This document shows, one piece after another, positions 47,127-57,347 of a DNA stretch of 64,000 bases; the first letter of the stretch is position 1, and every line of letters begins with the position of its first letter. Below the pieces are notes generated by a model. That model worked only from the letters and a program-made list of their open reading frames with translations. It was not told where the DNA came from and searched no databases. Position numbers and translations under genes: made by a program. Origin of the DNA: Sphingobium indicum B90A (lineage in GTDB: Bacteria > Pseudomonadota > Alphaproteobacteria > Sphingomonadales > Sphingomonadaceae); contig NZ_CP013070.1 in assembly GCF_000264945.2 (NCBI RefSeq), forward strand, positions 806,001-870,000. The letters are read 5' to 3'.

Positions 47127-48347
47127 GTGGGCATCGTGACGAACGCAGCGGAACCCGCCGAGAGCTGGACCCTCAATATCGGGGATGAGGGCCTTCATCT
47201 CATCCTGTCGGAGCAGGAGGTGCAGGCGTCCGACATATTGGGGGACCGCCTGACCGGCCAGTCGCTCACCCTCTCCATGCTCGCCGCCGGCGCGCCCGTG
47301 CCGCCGCAACTGGCCGCCGATGCCAAAGCGATCATCATAGAGGTTCAGCCCGACAATGACGCGTCCATGGCGCGGCTCGCCGGGTTGCGCGCCGCCAATC
47401 CGAAGCTGATGCTGGTGGCGGCGGTGCGCGATGCGCAGATCGCGGTCGTGCGCGCCCTGCTGCGCAGCGGGATCAACGACGTCATCGAACTGCCGCTGCG
47501 CGCCCATGACCTTGCGGCGATATTGGACGATCTGCGCAGCCGCATCGCGGCCAGCCGCCAGGACGACGTCAGGACCGGCCAGATCGTTTCCATCATTAAA
47601 AGCGTCGGCGGCGTCGGCGCGACGACCATCGCGACGCAGGCGGCGAGTCTTCACGCCCGCTCAAAAAAGCAGGGCGGCGGCGAAGTCTGCCTGTTCGACT
47701 TCGACATACAGTTCGGCAATGCCGGCACCTTCCTGGGGATTTCCTCGCCCCTGACATTGGCGGACCTGCTCAACGCGGGCAGCCGCGTCGACAATGAGCT
47801 GTTGCGGACCGTCACCGTGGAAACCTCCACCGGCCTCAGGGTCGTGACCGCGCCGGCGGAGATCATGCCGATCGAGGCGGTGAACGCCGACCAGGTCTTC
47901 CGCATCGTCGAACTGGCGCAGCGCGGTTTCGATACGATCTATCTGGACCTGCCGGGCAACTGGACCAACTGGTCGATGTCTCTGGTGGCGCGTTCCCAGG
48001 TCATTTTCCTGGTGTGCGAACTCACCATCGCCAGCCTGCGCCAGGCGCGGCGCCAGATTTCGCTGCTGCGCGACCAGGACATCGATCCTGCGCGCATTCA
48101 TGTCGTCGCCAATCGCGTGGAAAAGAAATTTTTTCGCGCCATCGGCCTGGAGGATGCGGCGGCGGCGCTGGACCACCCTGTGAAGCTCAGCATCGCCAAC
48201 GACTTCCCGCTGGTCAGTTCCGCGCTGGACCAGGGCGTGCTGATCCAGGAACTGAAGGCGCGCAGCCGCATCTGCAAGGACATGCAGGACATCGTCGATT
48301 GCTGCACCCAGGCGGCCGAGGCCGAACGTCAGGCGGAGAAGGGCTGA
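47127..48347 (+). CDS. cpaE: Pilus assembly ATPase-like localisation protein CpaE (TadZ)
   Basis: A 406-residue protein: an N-terminal receiver-like domain (no clear phospho-Asp) and a ParA/MinD-like ATPase with a deviant Walker A, KSVGGVGATTIATQAA, near residue 158. CpaE places the apparatus at the pole. GTG 47127 is chosen since AGGG lies 8 bases upstream; a TTG at 47112 is in frame. Confidence 0.9.
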   Translation: MGIVTNAAEPAESWTLNIGDEGLHLILSEQEVQASDILGDRLTGQSLTLSMLAAGAPVPPQLAADAKAIIIEVQPDNDASMARLAGLRAANPKLMLVAAVRDAQIAVVRALLRSGINDVIELPLRAHDLAAILDDLRSRIAASRQDDVRTGQIVSIIKSVGGVGATTIATQAASLHARSKKQGGGEVCLFDFDIQFGNAGTFLGISSPLTLADLLNAGSRVDNELLRTVTVETSTGLRVVTAPAEIMPIEAVNADQVFRIVELAQRGFDTIYLDLPGNWTNWSMSLVARSQVIFLVCELTIASLRQARRQISLLRDQDIDPARIHVVANRVEKKFFRAIGLEDAAAALDHPVKLSIANDFPLVSSALDQGVLIQELKARSRICKDMQDIVDCCTQAAEAERQAEKG

Positions 48348-49702
48348 TGTGGCAGATCCGAAAAGGCGAACGAGGCGACCCCCGCGACGAAGTGGGGCCG
48401 ATCGAGACCCAAGCCGCGCTTCTGGAGGAGGACCGGCACACCGAACTCAAGGTCGCGCTGCACCAGAAGCTGATCGACATCATCAATCTTTCCGCGCTGG
48501 AAAGCATGTCGCGGGCGCAGGTGGAGGCCGAAGTGGGCGAGATCGTCCACGAACAGCTCGCGCTTCAGAAGCATGCCCTCAATCTGGAGGAGCGCCGCCG
48601 GCTGGTGTCCGACATATTGGACGAACTGCTGGGCCTGGGTCCGCTGGAGCCGTTGCTGAAGGACCACAGCATCACCGACATATTGGTGAACGGGCACAAG
48701 GTCGTGTTCGTGGAGCGCAATGGACGGCTGGTCGAAACGGCGACCCGCTTCAAGGATGAAAAGCACCTGCTGCGCATCATCCAGAAGATCGTCGCGGCGG
48801 TGGGACGGCGGATCGATGAATCCTCGCCCTTCGTCGACGCGCGCCTGGCCGACGGCTCCCGCGTCAACGCGGTGGTGCCGCCGCTGGCCATCGACGGCTC
48901 GCTGCTTTCCATCCGCAAGTTCGCCAAGGTGCCGATCAGCATGGCGCGCCTCACCGAACTGGGCAGCGTGCCCGCGCCGATGGCGCAGGTTCTCTCCGCG
49001 GTGGTGGCGGCGCGGCGCAACGTGCTGATTTCCGGCGGCACGGGTTCGGGCAAGACGACCCTGCTCAACGCCATGTCCGCCGCCATCGACGAGCATGAGC
49101 GCATCGTCACCATCGAGGATTCGGCCGAACTGCAATTGCAGCAGCGCCACGTCGCGCGGCTGGAAACCCGTCCCCCCAATATCGAGGGCAAGGGAGAAGT
49201 CACGCAGCGCGACCTGGTGAAGAATGCGCTGCGCATGCGGCCCGACCGCATCATCGTCGGCGAAGTCCGCGCCGGGGAGGCGTTCGACATGCTCCAGGCG
49301 ATGAACACCGGCCATGACGGATCGATGACGACCGTGCACGCCAACACGCCGCGCGACGCGCTGTCCCGCGTGGAGCAGATGATCGGCATGAGCGGCATCG
49401 ACATTTCGCCGCGTTCCGCCCGCGCCCAGATCGCTTCGGCGCTGAACGTGATCGTGCAGGTGGGGCGCCTTGCCGACGGGCGCCGCCGCCTGCTCAGCCT
49501 GTCGGAAATCACCGGCATGGAGGGGGAGGTCATCACCATGCAGGAAATCTTCCGCTTCAAGATGACCGGCCGCGATGAGAACAACATGGTGCGCGGCCAT
49601 TTCGAGGCGACCGGCATCCGGCCCAAATTCATGGGGGAACTGGCCGACCGGGGCATCGCCCTGCCGGCCGAACTGTTCCGTCCCGATGCGGTGATCCACT
49701 GA
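48347..49702 (+). CDS. cpaF: Tad secretion ATPase CpaF (TadA)
   Basis: A 451-residue hexameric type II/IV secretion ATPase that drives pilus extension and retraction. It has an N-terminal helical domain, Walker A GGTGSGKTTLL (about residue 229), an acidic box (VTIEDSAELQLQ), Walker B (RIIVGEVRAGEAFDML) and the His box SMTTVHAN. It overlaps cpaE and tadB by 1 base each. Confidence 0.95.
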   Translation: MWQIRKGERGDPRDEVGPIETQAALLEEDRHTELKVALHQKLIDIINLSALESMSRAQVEAEVGEIVHEQLALQKHALNLEERRRLVSDILDELLGLGPLEPLLKDHSITDILVNGHKVVFVERNGRLVETATRFKDEKHLLRIIQKIVAAVGRRIDESSPFVDARLADGSRVNAVVPPLAIDGSLLSIRKFAKVPISMARLTELGSVPAPMAQVLSAVVAARRNVLISGGTGSGKTTLLNAMSAAIDEHERIVTIEDSAELQLQQRHVARLETRPPNIEGKGEVTQRDLVKNALRMRPDRIIVGEVRAGEAFDMLQAMNTGHDGSMTTVHANTPRDALSRVEQMIGMSGIDISPRSARAQIASALNVIVQVGRLADGRRRLLSLSEITGMEGEVITMQEIFRFKMTGRDENNMVRGHFEATGIRPKFMGELADRGIALPAELFRPDAVIH

Positions 49703-50703
49703 TGAACCCGCTCTACATCCGCGTCTTCGTCCTCGTCCTGCTGTTCGCGGCGGTGATCCTGACGATCGAGGGCATTGCAGGCTGGCTTCGCGCCCGCGCC
49801 ACGACCGATCGCGTGGTGAACCGACGGTTGAAGATGATCGCCGCGGGTTTCGAGCGCAGCACGGTCCTTTCCAAGCTGCGGCGGAGCGACGAGGCGGTGA
49901 GCTTCGACCGTTCCTCCCTGTTCGGGCGGGCGGGGCTGGGGGTGATGCGGGTGCTGCACGGCGCCGGGCTGACCTTCCCGGCGCGCACGGTGCTGACGCT
50001 GATGCTGATCGCGACGAGCGCGCTGTTCCTGCTGGTGATGGTGGGCGGCATGGCGGCGGGCTATGCCCTGACGGCGGGGATGTTCGTGATGGCGCTGGCC
50101 TTTGCGGGCGCGCTGGGCATTGCGTTGCCGATGATGGTGCTGACGCGCCTCGCCCAGCGGCGGCGCAAGAAGATGGAGGAGCAGTTTCCCGTGGCGCTGG
50201 ACACCTTCGTCCGCGGCCTGCGCGCCGGGCATCCCATTGCCGCCGCGCTGGACCTTTTGACCAAGGAGATGCGCGATCCGATCGGCAGCGAATTCGGCAT
50301 CGTCGTCGATGAAGTCACCTATGGCGCCGACCTGCGCGACGCGTTGCAGCGCATGGCCGAACGATGGGACATGAACGAGATGCACATGTTCGTCATCTCC
50401 CTGTCGGTGCAGAGCGAGACGGGGGGCAATCTTGCGGAGATCCTCGAAAATCTTTCGACCGTGATCCGCGAGCGGGCGAGCCTGTTCATGAAGGTCCGGG
50501 CGCTCAGTTCCGAAGGGCGGATGACGGCGGTGATGCTAACCGCCTTGCCGATCCTGGCCTTTGTCGGCCTGTTCCTGGTCAATCCGGCCTTTTATCTGGA
50601 CGTCGCGCAGGACAGCATGTTCATCATCGGCTTTGTCGGCTTGATCGTCCTCTACCTGATCGGCTTCTTCACGATACGCCGCATGGTCGACCTGAAGGTA
50701 TGA
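49702..50703 (+). CDS. tadB: Tad inner-membrane platform protein TadB
   Basis: A 333-residue T2SSF-domain protein: N-terminal helices, the cytoplasmic T2SF domain (EEQFPVALDTFVRGLRAG ... SVQSETGGNLAEILENLS) and two C-terminal helices. It forms the platform with TadC. Confidence 0.93.
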   Translation: MNPLYIRVFVLVLLFAAVILTIEGIAGWLRARATTDRVVNRRLKMIAAGFERSTVLSKLRRSDEAVSFDRSSLFGRAGLGVMRVLHGAGLTFPARTVLTLMLIATSALFLLVMVGGMAAGYALTAGMFVMALAFAGALGIALPMMVLTRLAQRRRKKMEEQFPVALDTFVRGLRAGHPIAAALDLLTKEMRDPIGSEFGIVVDEVTYGADLRDALQRMAERWDMNEMHMFVISLSVQSETGGNLAEILENLSTVIRERASLFMKVRALSSEGRMTAVMLTALPILAFVGLFLVNPAFYLDVAQDSMFIIGFVGLIVLYLIGFFTIRRMVDLKV

Positions 50704-50707
50704 TGCG

Positions 50708-51676
50708 ATGCTGAATTCCGCGTTCTTGATCCAGTTGCGGCCGTTCATTCTCGGCTTTCTGTTCATCGCCATCGTCGCGCTGGTCTTCGGCCTGTCGGAA
50801 GTCGTGATGCGCAACGCGCGGGTGCGCAGCCGGCTCGACCTGGTGGGAGAAAGCGGGGCGTCCCAGAATGGCAGCCAGACGCTGCGCGGCGAACGCAACA
50901 GCAGCGAGTGGAAGAAGCTGGTCGACCGCATCGAGAAGATGGGGGTTTCGCTGGTCGACACGAACAATGTGGACCTGCGCCGGCGCCTGATCGCGGCCGG
51001 CTACATGTCGCCGGAAGCGCCAAAGCTGTTCACTCTCTTTCGCCTTGTGCTGACCTTTGCCCTGCCCGCGATATTCGTGATCACATCGCTCGGCAATCCG
51101 GAACCGCCCACTGCGCTCACCCTCTATATGGTCGCATCGCTGCTGGCGGTCCTGGGGCTTTACATGCCCAACCTCTTTATTTCGGCCAAGGCTTCGCGGC
51201 GGCAGGAAGAAATCGTCCACGGCTTTCCCGATGCGCTGGACCTGATGCTGGTCTGCGTCGAGGCGGGCCTGGGCCTGGAGGCTGCGATGGATCGCGTCGG
51301 CCGGGAACTGGCGCTGTCCCATCCGCTGGTGTCGGCGGCGCTGGGCAAGGTCGTTCTGGAACTGCGCGCGGGGCGCAGCCGGCAGGACGCCTTGCGGCGC
51401 ATGGCCGACGATGTCGACGTGGATGAGATACGCTCCTTCGCGACGCTGCTGATCCAGTCCGATCAACTGGGATCGAGCGTCGGGCAGACCCTGCGCGTCT
51501 ACGCCTCGGAAATGCGGGAGAAGCGGCGGATGCGCGCCGAGGAGAAGGCGCATCGCCTGCCGGTGCTGCTGTCGGTGCCGCTGGTCGCCTGCATGCTGCC
51601 GGTGATGATCGGCGTGCTGATGCTGCCGGCGGTGGTGCGGGTGGTGCGCGACATCCTGCCGGTCATGACTCGTTAG
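50708..51676 (+). CDS. tadC: Tad inner-membrane platform protein TadC
   Basis: A 322-residue T2SSF-domain protein with the pattern HGFPDALDLMLVCVEAGLGLEAAM and LIQSDQLGSSVGQTLRVYA and C-terminal helices. It starts 4 bases after tadB. Confidence 0.93.
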   Translation: MLNSAFLIQLRPFILGFLFIAIVALVFGLSEVVMRNARVRSRLDLVGESGASQNGSQTLRGERNSSEWKKLVDRIEKMGVSLVDTNNVDLRRRLIAAGYMSPEAPKLFTLFRLVLTFALPAIFVITSLGNPEPPTALTLYMVASLLAVLGLYMPNLFISAKASRRQEEIVHGFPDALDLMLVCVEAGLGLEAAMDRVGRELALSHPLVSAALGKVVLELRAGRSRQDALRRMADDVDVDEIRSFATLLIQSDQLGSSVGQTLRVYASEMREKRRMRAEEKAHRLPVLLSVPLVACMLPVMIGVLMLPAVVRVVRDILPVMTR

Positions 51677-51695
51677 GAAAAGGGGGAGGGGGACC

Positions 51696-52472
51696 ATGAA
51701 CAAAGGGGCAGTGGCAGTCGCTCTCATCATTGCGACGACCGCGTGCAGCGGGCCGCAAAAGGGCGTGCTTTCGATCAGGCCGGTCGATCGGCAGCCCGCC
51801 GCGCCGGCGCAGGATGCGCTGGTGCGGGGCGACCTCTTGTTTTCGCGGGGGGAATATGCGCTGGCGCTGGACGCCTTCCGCCGCGCCGTGCGCAACGATC
51901 CGACCGACGCGCATGGCCTGAACGGCGTCGCGATCAGCTATGCGGCCATGGGGCGGCACGATCTGGCGCGGGAGTTTTTCGAACTGGCGCTGTCGCGCGC
52001 GCCGGAGGATGCGCGCATCGCCCGCAACTTCGCGCGGAGCCTGTCGGCGCAAGGCCTGAAGGGCGAAGCCGACGCGCTGCTCGCCCAGTCGGGCGGAGCG
52101 TCGGCGGGCGCGCCCGTCACCGCTCGCCCGACCTTGGCGCAACTGGCGTCGGCCGTTCCGGCCGGGCGCCCGGCGCCGATGGCCGGGATGGAACTGGAGC
52201 GCGTTTCGCTGGGCGAGGTGCGGTTGCGGACGATGGAGGCGGGGGCGTCCGCGCCCCGCGCCAATCCGCAACTGACAACCCGGATCGTCACCGTGGCCGA
52301 AACGCAGGCCCGGCCCGAACTGATGGCGCCGATCATCACCGTCGGCACGCCGGATGCGAAGGCTCCGCCGGAATTTGCGGCGGGCGAAGAAACAAGGCCC
52401 GCTCATGACGGGCTGTTCGAACGGCTGTGGAAAAGCATGGCGCGGCCCGCCCGGAAGGGGACGCGGGGATGA
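51696..52472 (+). CDS. tadD: TadD-like TPR lipoprotein
   Basis: A 258-residue lipoprotein with lipobox TTACSG, then TPR repeats (ALVRGDLLFSRGEYALALDA; GVAISYAAMGRHDLAREFFEL) over the first half and a Pro/Ala-rich second half. TadD proteins act as pilotins or scaffold in Tad assembly. It overlaps the next gene by 4 bases. Confidence 0.85.
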   Translation: MNKGAVAVALIIATTACSGPQKGVLSIRPVDRQPAAPAQDALVRGDLLFSRGEYALALDAFRRAVRNDPTDAHGLNGVAISYAAMGRHDLAREFFELALSRAPEDARIARNFARSLSAQGLKGEADALLAQSGGASAGAPVTARPTLAQLASAVPAGRPAPMAGMELERVSLGEVRLRTMEAGASAPRANPQLTTRIVTVAETQARPELMAPIITVGTPDAKAPPEFAAGEETRPAHDGLFERLWKSMARPARKGTRG

Positions 52473-53281
52473 TCTGGGCGCTGCTTCTGGCGACCGCCGC
52501 GCCGACCGCCGGGGCGATGCCGTCTTCGCTGGATTATGCGCGGCTGGTGGAAGAGGCCATGGACGGCGGGCGGATCATCCAGGCGCAAGCGATGCTGGGC
52601 CAGTGGCGCGCCGCCGCGCAACCGGACGACCGGCAGGCGATGGAAATGGCGGATGCGCGCATGGCGCTGGAAAAGCGGCGCGATGAGGAAGCGCTGGCGC
52701 GTTTCGCCGCGCTGGAGCAAGGCGGCCTCAGGGACTGCCGCGTCGGGGAGGGCAGGGGGATCGCGCTGCTGCGCCTCGGCCGCGCGCAGGAGGCGCTGGA
52801 GCCGCTGCGCCGGGCCGTGGCCGATTGCGCGGGGCGCTGGCGCTCGTGGAACGCGCTCGGCGTGGCCTATGACCAGGCGGAGTCCTGGGCGCTCAGCAGC
52901 GCCGCTTATGAGCGGGCGTTCCAGCTCACCGACAAGCCTTCCCAGGTTCTCAACAATTACGGACTGTCGCTGCTCAAGCAGGGCAAGGCCGGCAAGGCCG
53001 CGACGATCTTCGACAAGGCGCGCGAAAGCGCCCCGGACGATGCGCGGATCATCGCCAACGGCGACACGGCCTATGTCATGGCGGGACGGGACATCAGCCG
53101 CCGGCCCGCCGACACCGCCGACGAATGGGCGCGCCGGCTCAGCAATGCCGGACAGGCGGCGATGCGGATGGGCGATCTGCCGAAGGCGCAGGCCTATCTC
53201 AGCCGCGCCGTGAGCGAGGCCGACAGCTTCGTGCCCGAAGCCGCGGCCGCGCTGGACAGCATGAAGGCTGCGGGGAAATGA
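52469..53281 (+). CDS. TPR-repeat protein of the tad locus
   Basis: A 270-residue secreted protein with a signal-like N-terminus and TPR motifs (SWNALGVAYDQAESWALSSAAYERAF; NYGLSLLKQGKAGKAATIFDKA). It is a second TadD-like protein. ATG 52469 matches the 4-base overlap with tadD. Confidence 0.85.
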   Translation: MIWALLLATAAPTAGAMPSSLDYARLVEEAMDGGRIIQAQAMLGQWRAAAQPDDRQAMEMADARMALEKRRDEEALARFAALEQGGLRDCRVGEGRGIALLRLGRAQEALEPLRRAVADCAGRWRSWNALGVAYDQAESWALSSAAYERAFQLTDKPSQVLNNYGLSLLKQGKAGKAATIFDKARESAPDDARIIANGDTAYVMAGRDISRRPADTADEWARRLSNAGQAAMRMGDLPKAQAYLSRAVSEADSFVPEAAAALDSMKAAGK

Positions 53282-53808
53282 TGAAGGATCTGGTTCTGCT
53301 TGCCGTTTCGCTTGTCCTAGTCGCGGCGGCGGTGGAGGATATGGCCCGGCTGCGCATATCCAATATCTTCCCCCTGTTGGTCATCGGGCTTTATGCGGCC
53401 TGGGTCGCTGTGGTGGGGTGGGAAAATGACATCTGGCGTAACGGCACCGTTTTCCTGGGCATGTTTGCACTTGGATGCGGCCTGTTCGCCATGCGCGCCA
53501 TGGGCGGCGGCGACGTCAAGCTGATGAGCGCCTGCGCGCTGTGGTTCGACTGGGCGGGCGCGGTTCCGTGGCTGGTCTATGTCACGGTCGGCGGCGGCGT
53601 GCTGGCGCTGGTGCTGATGGCCGGCCGGCGGCTGGTGCCGCAAAGCGTGCGGGAAGGCTCGTCCATCGCGCTGTTCGACAAGAAGGGGCCGATCCCCTAC
53701 GGCGTTGCGATCGCGCTGGGGACGATCATGGCGCTCTATATGGCCGGGCCGAATCCCAGCGGAATCGCCCATATGCCCGATTTCGTCCAAGGCCTGCGCC
53801 AGAGATAA
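53278..53808 (+). CDS. cpaA: Prepilin peptidase CpaA (TadV)
   Basis: A 176-residue membrane aspartyl peptidase that cleaves Flp and the TadE-like pseudopilins. The two catalytic aspartates are in VEDMARLRISN and MGGGDVKL. Adjacent ATG codons (53278 and 53281) are both possible; the first overlaps the TPR stop. It ends the locus. Confidence 0.92.
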   Translation: MMKDLVLLAVSLVLVAAAVEDMARLRISNIFPLLVIGLYAAWVAVVGWENDIWRNGTVFLGMFALGCGLFAMRAMGGGDVKLMSACALWFDWAGAVPWLVYVTVGGGVLALVLMAGRRLVPQSVREGSSIALFDKKGPIPYGVAIALGTIMALYMAGPNPSGIAHMPDFVQGLRQR

Positions 53809-53839
53809 GGCTGTCTTGATTTCGGCCAGTTTGCCCCAC

Positions 53840-53954
53840 CGTCACGCCGGGCTTGACCCGGGGTCCCGCTGCCTTGGACGAGGTGCAGTGTAGAGGGAAA
53901 AGCGGAACCCCCGATCAAGCCTGTCCTGAGCTTGTCGAAGGGTCCGGGGTGACG
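53840..53954. repeat. REP family i copy 2, invaded by a family iii fragment
   Basis: It has the family i arms (CGTCACGCCGGG ... CCGGGGTGACG). The right arm is split: about 22 bases, CCTGTCCTGAGCTTGTCGAA and following G residues (53920-53941), which belong to family iii, sit in its loop. It lies between cpaA and the convergent response regulator gene. Confidence 0.8.
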
Positions 53955-53998
53955 AACAGGGGAACGTCCGCTTCCAACCATCATCCACCACAGCCCCT

Positions 53999-54658
53999 TT
54001 AATGCTCCACCCCCATGGCGGGCATTTCGCTGTCCATCGACATCATCATGATGATCAGTTCGGAGCGCGACTTGATGTTGAGCTTCTGGAAGATGCTGTG
54101 CAGGTGCACCTTCACCGTGCCTTCTGTCAGCCCGCACCGGCTCGCTATCTCCCGGTTGCGAAGGCCTGCGCGGATCAGACCGGCGATCTCCAATTCCCGT
54201 TCCGTCAGCGCCGCAAGCGCATTGGCCTCGCTGGCGGGCGCGGAAATGCTGTGCACCAGCGCCTGTTCCATGACGAAGGGGGCGATGCTCTTGTTGCCGC
54301 TCATGACCTGCTGGATGCAGCTCAGCAGTTCGTTGGGGTCGCTGTCCTTCAGCACGACGCCGTCGACGCCCAGCTTGATCGCTTCCAGCGTCTGTTCCGG
54401 GCGGATATGCACGGTCATGAAGATGACCGGCACCGTGCTGCCGCTGCCCCTTATGGCTGACAGGATCGCCAGGCCGCCGCCGCTTTTCATGCTGACGTCC
54501 AGGATCAGCAGGTCCGGTTCCTCCGCCTGCATCCGTTCCAGCGCCTCTTCTACCGACCGGGCGCAAAATAATATGTCATGGCCGTGGGAGGTCAGGAACT
54601 GGGCCATGCCGTCCAGGAAGATCGGATGATCGTCGACTATCGCTATCTGGGCCATCAT
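53999..54658 (-). CDS. LuxR-type (NarL family) response regulator
   Basis: A 219-residue regulator. Receiver: acidic DDH near residue 10, phospho-Asp in LLILDVSMKSGG (about 54), Lys in GVVLKDSD. The C-terminal LuxR HTH is ALTERELEIAGLIRAGLRNREIASRCGLTEGTVKVHLHSIFQKL. It overlaps the sensor kinase gene by 4 bases and is its cognate partner. The position against the tad locus suggests a role in pilus or adhesion control, an inference. Confidence 0.9.
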   Translation of the reverse strand: MMAQIAIVDDHPIFLDGMAQFLTSHGHDILFCARSVEEALERMQAEEPDLLILDVSMKSGGGLAILSAIRGSGSTVPVIFMTVHIRPEQTLEAIKLGVDGVVLKDSDPNELLSCIQQVMSGNKSIAPFVMEQALVHSISAPASEANALAALTERELEIAGLIRAGLRNREIASRCGLTEGTVKVHLHSIFQKLNIKSRSELIIMMMSMDSEMPAMGVEH

Positions 54659-56373
54659 ATGGGAGACCTTGGTAGAGAGGAGGGTAATCTGATCGAAATC
54701 AGCGAGTTCATGCTGAGATTGTGAAAATACGCCGTTCCGCCGATCTTGCCCAGTCGCTTCATGATCGATTGCGACTGGAGTTCGAAGTCGCCGGTATAGT
54801 TTTCGCGGGCGACCGCCTGCGGTCCGGGATTGTCCTTCAACGCGATCAATATTTCATCGTCGACCTGCGCGATGGATACGGTGATGTGGCGCGCATTGGC
54901 GTGCTTGACCGCATTGGCGGCGGCTTCGCGGATCAGATATTCGATCTCCGCCGCGGTTTCCGCCGATACTGTCATGGGGCGTTCGACCAGGTGCAGGCGG
55001 CAATCGATCGCCCATTGCAGCGCGATGAAGCGGCAGCAGCGTTCGACTTCGCGGCCCAGGTCGACGTCGGTCTCGGCCGACACCGGGCTTTGCTGGCTGA
55101 GCAGCCGGCGCAGATGCGCCTGTTCCGCCGTCACCAGTTCCTCCATCGACTTGAGTTCCGTCAACTGGTCCGGAACGGCGGCGTCCGACAGGCCGTGGAT
55201 CGTGGTCGCCAGCCGGACGCGCAGCGCCGCCAGCGTCTGGAGCACGCTGTCGTGCAGGTCGCGGCTCAGCGCCTGGCGCGCCTCGGCGAAGGTGCGCTGG
55301 CGCCAGGCGAGGAAGAAGAAATGCCGCTCCAGGAAAAGGTCGATCCCCTCCTGTATGCGCAGGCATCGCAACAGCACGGCAGGCGACCAGCCATGGCTGG
55401 TTCCGATGAACAGCCGCCCGCGCAGTTCCCCCGCCTGGATGTGGATGCTGGCGCCCTGGCCGGGGCCGAACACGTCCGATATGCTGTCGGTCAGGTCCGC
55501 CGCGCGCTCGTTCCGCAATATGCCCAGGCGGCTGCGCAGCAACAGCCGCGGCGACTGGGTCGAATAGAGGAAGGGCGCCTCACGCGGCGTCACGTTCGAC
55601 AGGCCGTCGATCTGCTTCTGCGGCAGGATGACATGCCGCACGCCATCGGCGTCGCACAGTTCGCAATGGACGTCGGTGTCGTCCATCATCTCCCACACGA
55701 ACGCGCAATAGCGGGAGTTCATCAATTGGGAGACCTGCTCGACCAGGAATTGCGCCAGCGACTTCTGGAAGGACAGGCCGACGCCCTGCAACCGTTCCGA
55801 CCAGCTTATCAGTCGCCGTTCCAGGATGTTCATGCTCAACATCGACGCCGCGATGACGCAGCCGATGACGATGGTCAGGCTGTCAGTGGCGCGGTCCACC
55901 GCCGGCACATGGCGGACCGAAGCCCAGCTTTCATAATAGCCGCGCGCGATGAAGGCGAAGATCAGGCACACCCCCAGGATGAGGACGGCCCCGCGCCCGA
56001 ACCGATCGGACGCCGACCATGCGACGAAGAACAGGCATCCCAGCGCCGCGATCTGCAACGGTTCGCACAGCACGATGACCGTCAGGAAGGCGATCAGGTC
56101 GAATATCAGGAAAATCGGGCGAAGCAGCAGGCCGAGCGGAGGCGTCAGCGAATTCTGCGCGATGCTGATCGCCGTCCACGTCCACACGGCAGCCTTCAGC
56201 AGCAAGGCCGTATGGGCGAAATCCGGTTCGTTGCTGAACATCGCGTCGACCTGCCAGGTCGCGGCAGCCGAAAAGGCGACGCGGGATATGGCAAAACCCA
56301 GCGTCGGCGAACGTCCCAGCCAAAGCACCAGGCGATCCATCGCGGAAGATGACGCCAAGGGCATGTGATACAT
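54655..56373 (-). CDS. Membrane sensor histidine kinase (HisKA_3 type)
   Basis: A 572-residue kinase with about five N-terminal helices, a GAF-like region and DegS/NarX-type core [18 protein letters not shown] (His near 374) and [13 protein letters not shown]. The frame is open upstream; ATG 56373 is favoured because GGGGGA lies ~11 bases upstream, and no homology precedes it. It is transcribed divergently from recO. Its His lies at nearly the same position as in the orphan kinase at 38001-39677, suggesting paralogy. Confidence 0.85.
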   Translation of the reverse strand: MYHMPLASSSAMDRLVLWLGRSPTLGFAISRVAFSAAATWQVDAMFSNEPDFAHTALLLKAAVWTWTAISIAQNSLTPPLGLLLRPIFLIFDLIAFLTVIVLCEPLQIAALGCLFFVAWSASDRFGRGAVLILGVCLIFAFIARGYYESWASVRHVPAVDRATDSLTIVIGCVIAASMLSMNILERRLISWSERLQGVGLSFQKSLAQFLVEQVSQLMNSRYCAFVWEMMDDTDVHCELCDADGVRHVILPQKQIDGLSNVTPREAPFLYSTQSPRLLLRSRLGILRNERAADLTDSISDVFGPGQGASIHIQAGELRGRLFIGTSHGWSPAVLLRCLRIQEGIDLFLERHFFFLAWRQRTFAEARQALSRDLHDSVLQTLAALRVRLATTIHGLSDAAVPDQLTELKSMEELVTAEQAHLRRLLSQQSPVSAETDVDLGREVERCCRFIALQWAIDCRLHLVERPMTVSAETAAEIEYLIREAAANAVKHANARHITVSIAQVDDEILIALKDNPGPQAVARENYTGDFELQSQSIMKRLGKIGGTAYFHNLSMNSLISIRLPSSLPRSPI

Positions 56374-56551
56374 GGCGAAATTTGTCCCCCGACAAGTCCC
56401 CATCGATAATTGTGCGCATGACCTGATGGAAAAGCAACCTATATCGAAAGGGCCGCAGGGCCTTGCGCGGCGATTTTGCGCGATTTCGGGACAGTCCGGC
56501 CGCGAGCGGACATGGATGGCGCGCCGGGCCGTTGGCCGATATGAAAGGGGC

Positions 56552-57286
56552 ATGGCGACGCTGATCACCCCGGCCCTGGTCTGCGCGCTGCGCCCACATG
56601 GCGAACATGGGGCGATCGCGCGTCTTCTGACTCCTGGCCATGGCCTGCTCGCCGGCTATGTGCGGGGCGGGCGCTCGCGTCGGTTGCGCCCCGTGCTGTT
56701 GCCGGGCAATGCCGTGAAGGCCGAGTTCCGCGCCCGGACGGAGGAGCAATTGGCCGGACTGACCGTCGAACTGGAGCACAGCCGCGCCCCGCTCCTGGCG
56801 GAGCCGTTGCCGGCGGCGGCGATCGATTGGGCCTGCGCGCTCACCGCGGTCGCCTTGCCGGAAGGGACGCCCTATCCCGCGCTCCATCAGGCGCTGGACG
56901 GCGTGCTGGGCGCGGTGGAGGCGGCGCCGGCGGCGCGGGGCTGGGCCACGGCGCTGATCCGTTACGAATTGCTGCTGCTGGCGGAACTGGGCTTCGGGCT
57001 GGACCTCGGCCGTTGCGCGGCGACCGGCGGGAATGACGATCTGGCCTATGTCTCCCCGCGCAGCGCGGCGGCGGTCAGCCGGGCGGGCGCCGTCGGCTAT
57101 GAGGACCGGCTGCTGCCCTTGCCCGCTTTCCTGCTGGAGGGCGGGGCAGGAGAATGGCCCGCCATATTGGACGGCTTGCGGTTGACCGGCTTCTTCCTCG
57201 AACGCTCCGTCCTCACCGATTGGCGCGCCGATGTGTTGGCGGCGCGGGAGCGCTTGGTGGACAGGCTGAAAAGAGCGGTCGCCTAA
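56552..57286 (+). CDS. recO: DNA repair protein RecO
   Basis: A 244-residue recombination mediator with an N-terminal OB fold ([21 protein letters not shown]) and a C-terminal helical domain. The single cysteine segment [25 protein letters not shown] fits alphaproteobacterial RecO without a full zinc site. ATG 56552 has AAAGGGG just upstream. Confidence 0.92.
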   Translation: MATLITPALVCALRPHGEHGAIARLLTPGHGLLAGYVRGGRSRRLRPVLLPGNAVKAEFRARTEEQLAGLTVELEHSRAPLLAEPLPAAAIDWACALTAVALPEGTPYPALHQALDGVLGAVEAAPAARGWATALIRYELLLLAELGFGLDLGRCAATGGNDDLAYVSPRSAAAVSRAGAVGYEDRLLPLPAFLLEGGAGEWPAILDGLRLTGFFLERSVLTDWRADVLAARERLVDRLKRAVA

Positions 57287-57347
57287 ACGCTTGCGCTGGC
57301 GGCGGCGGCTTCATAAGGGGCGGCGACGCGTTTGAAGGAGTTGCCCC

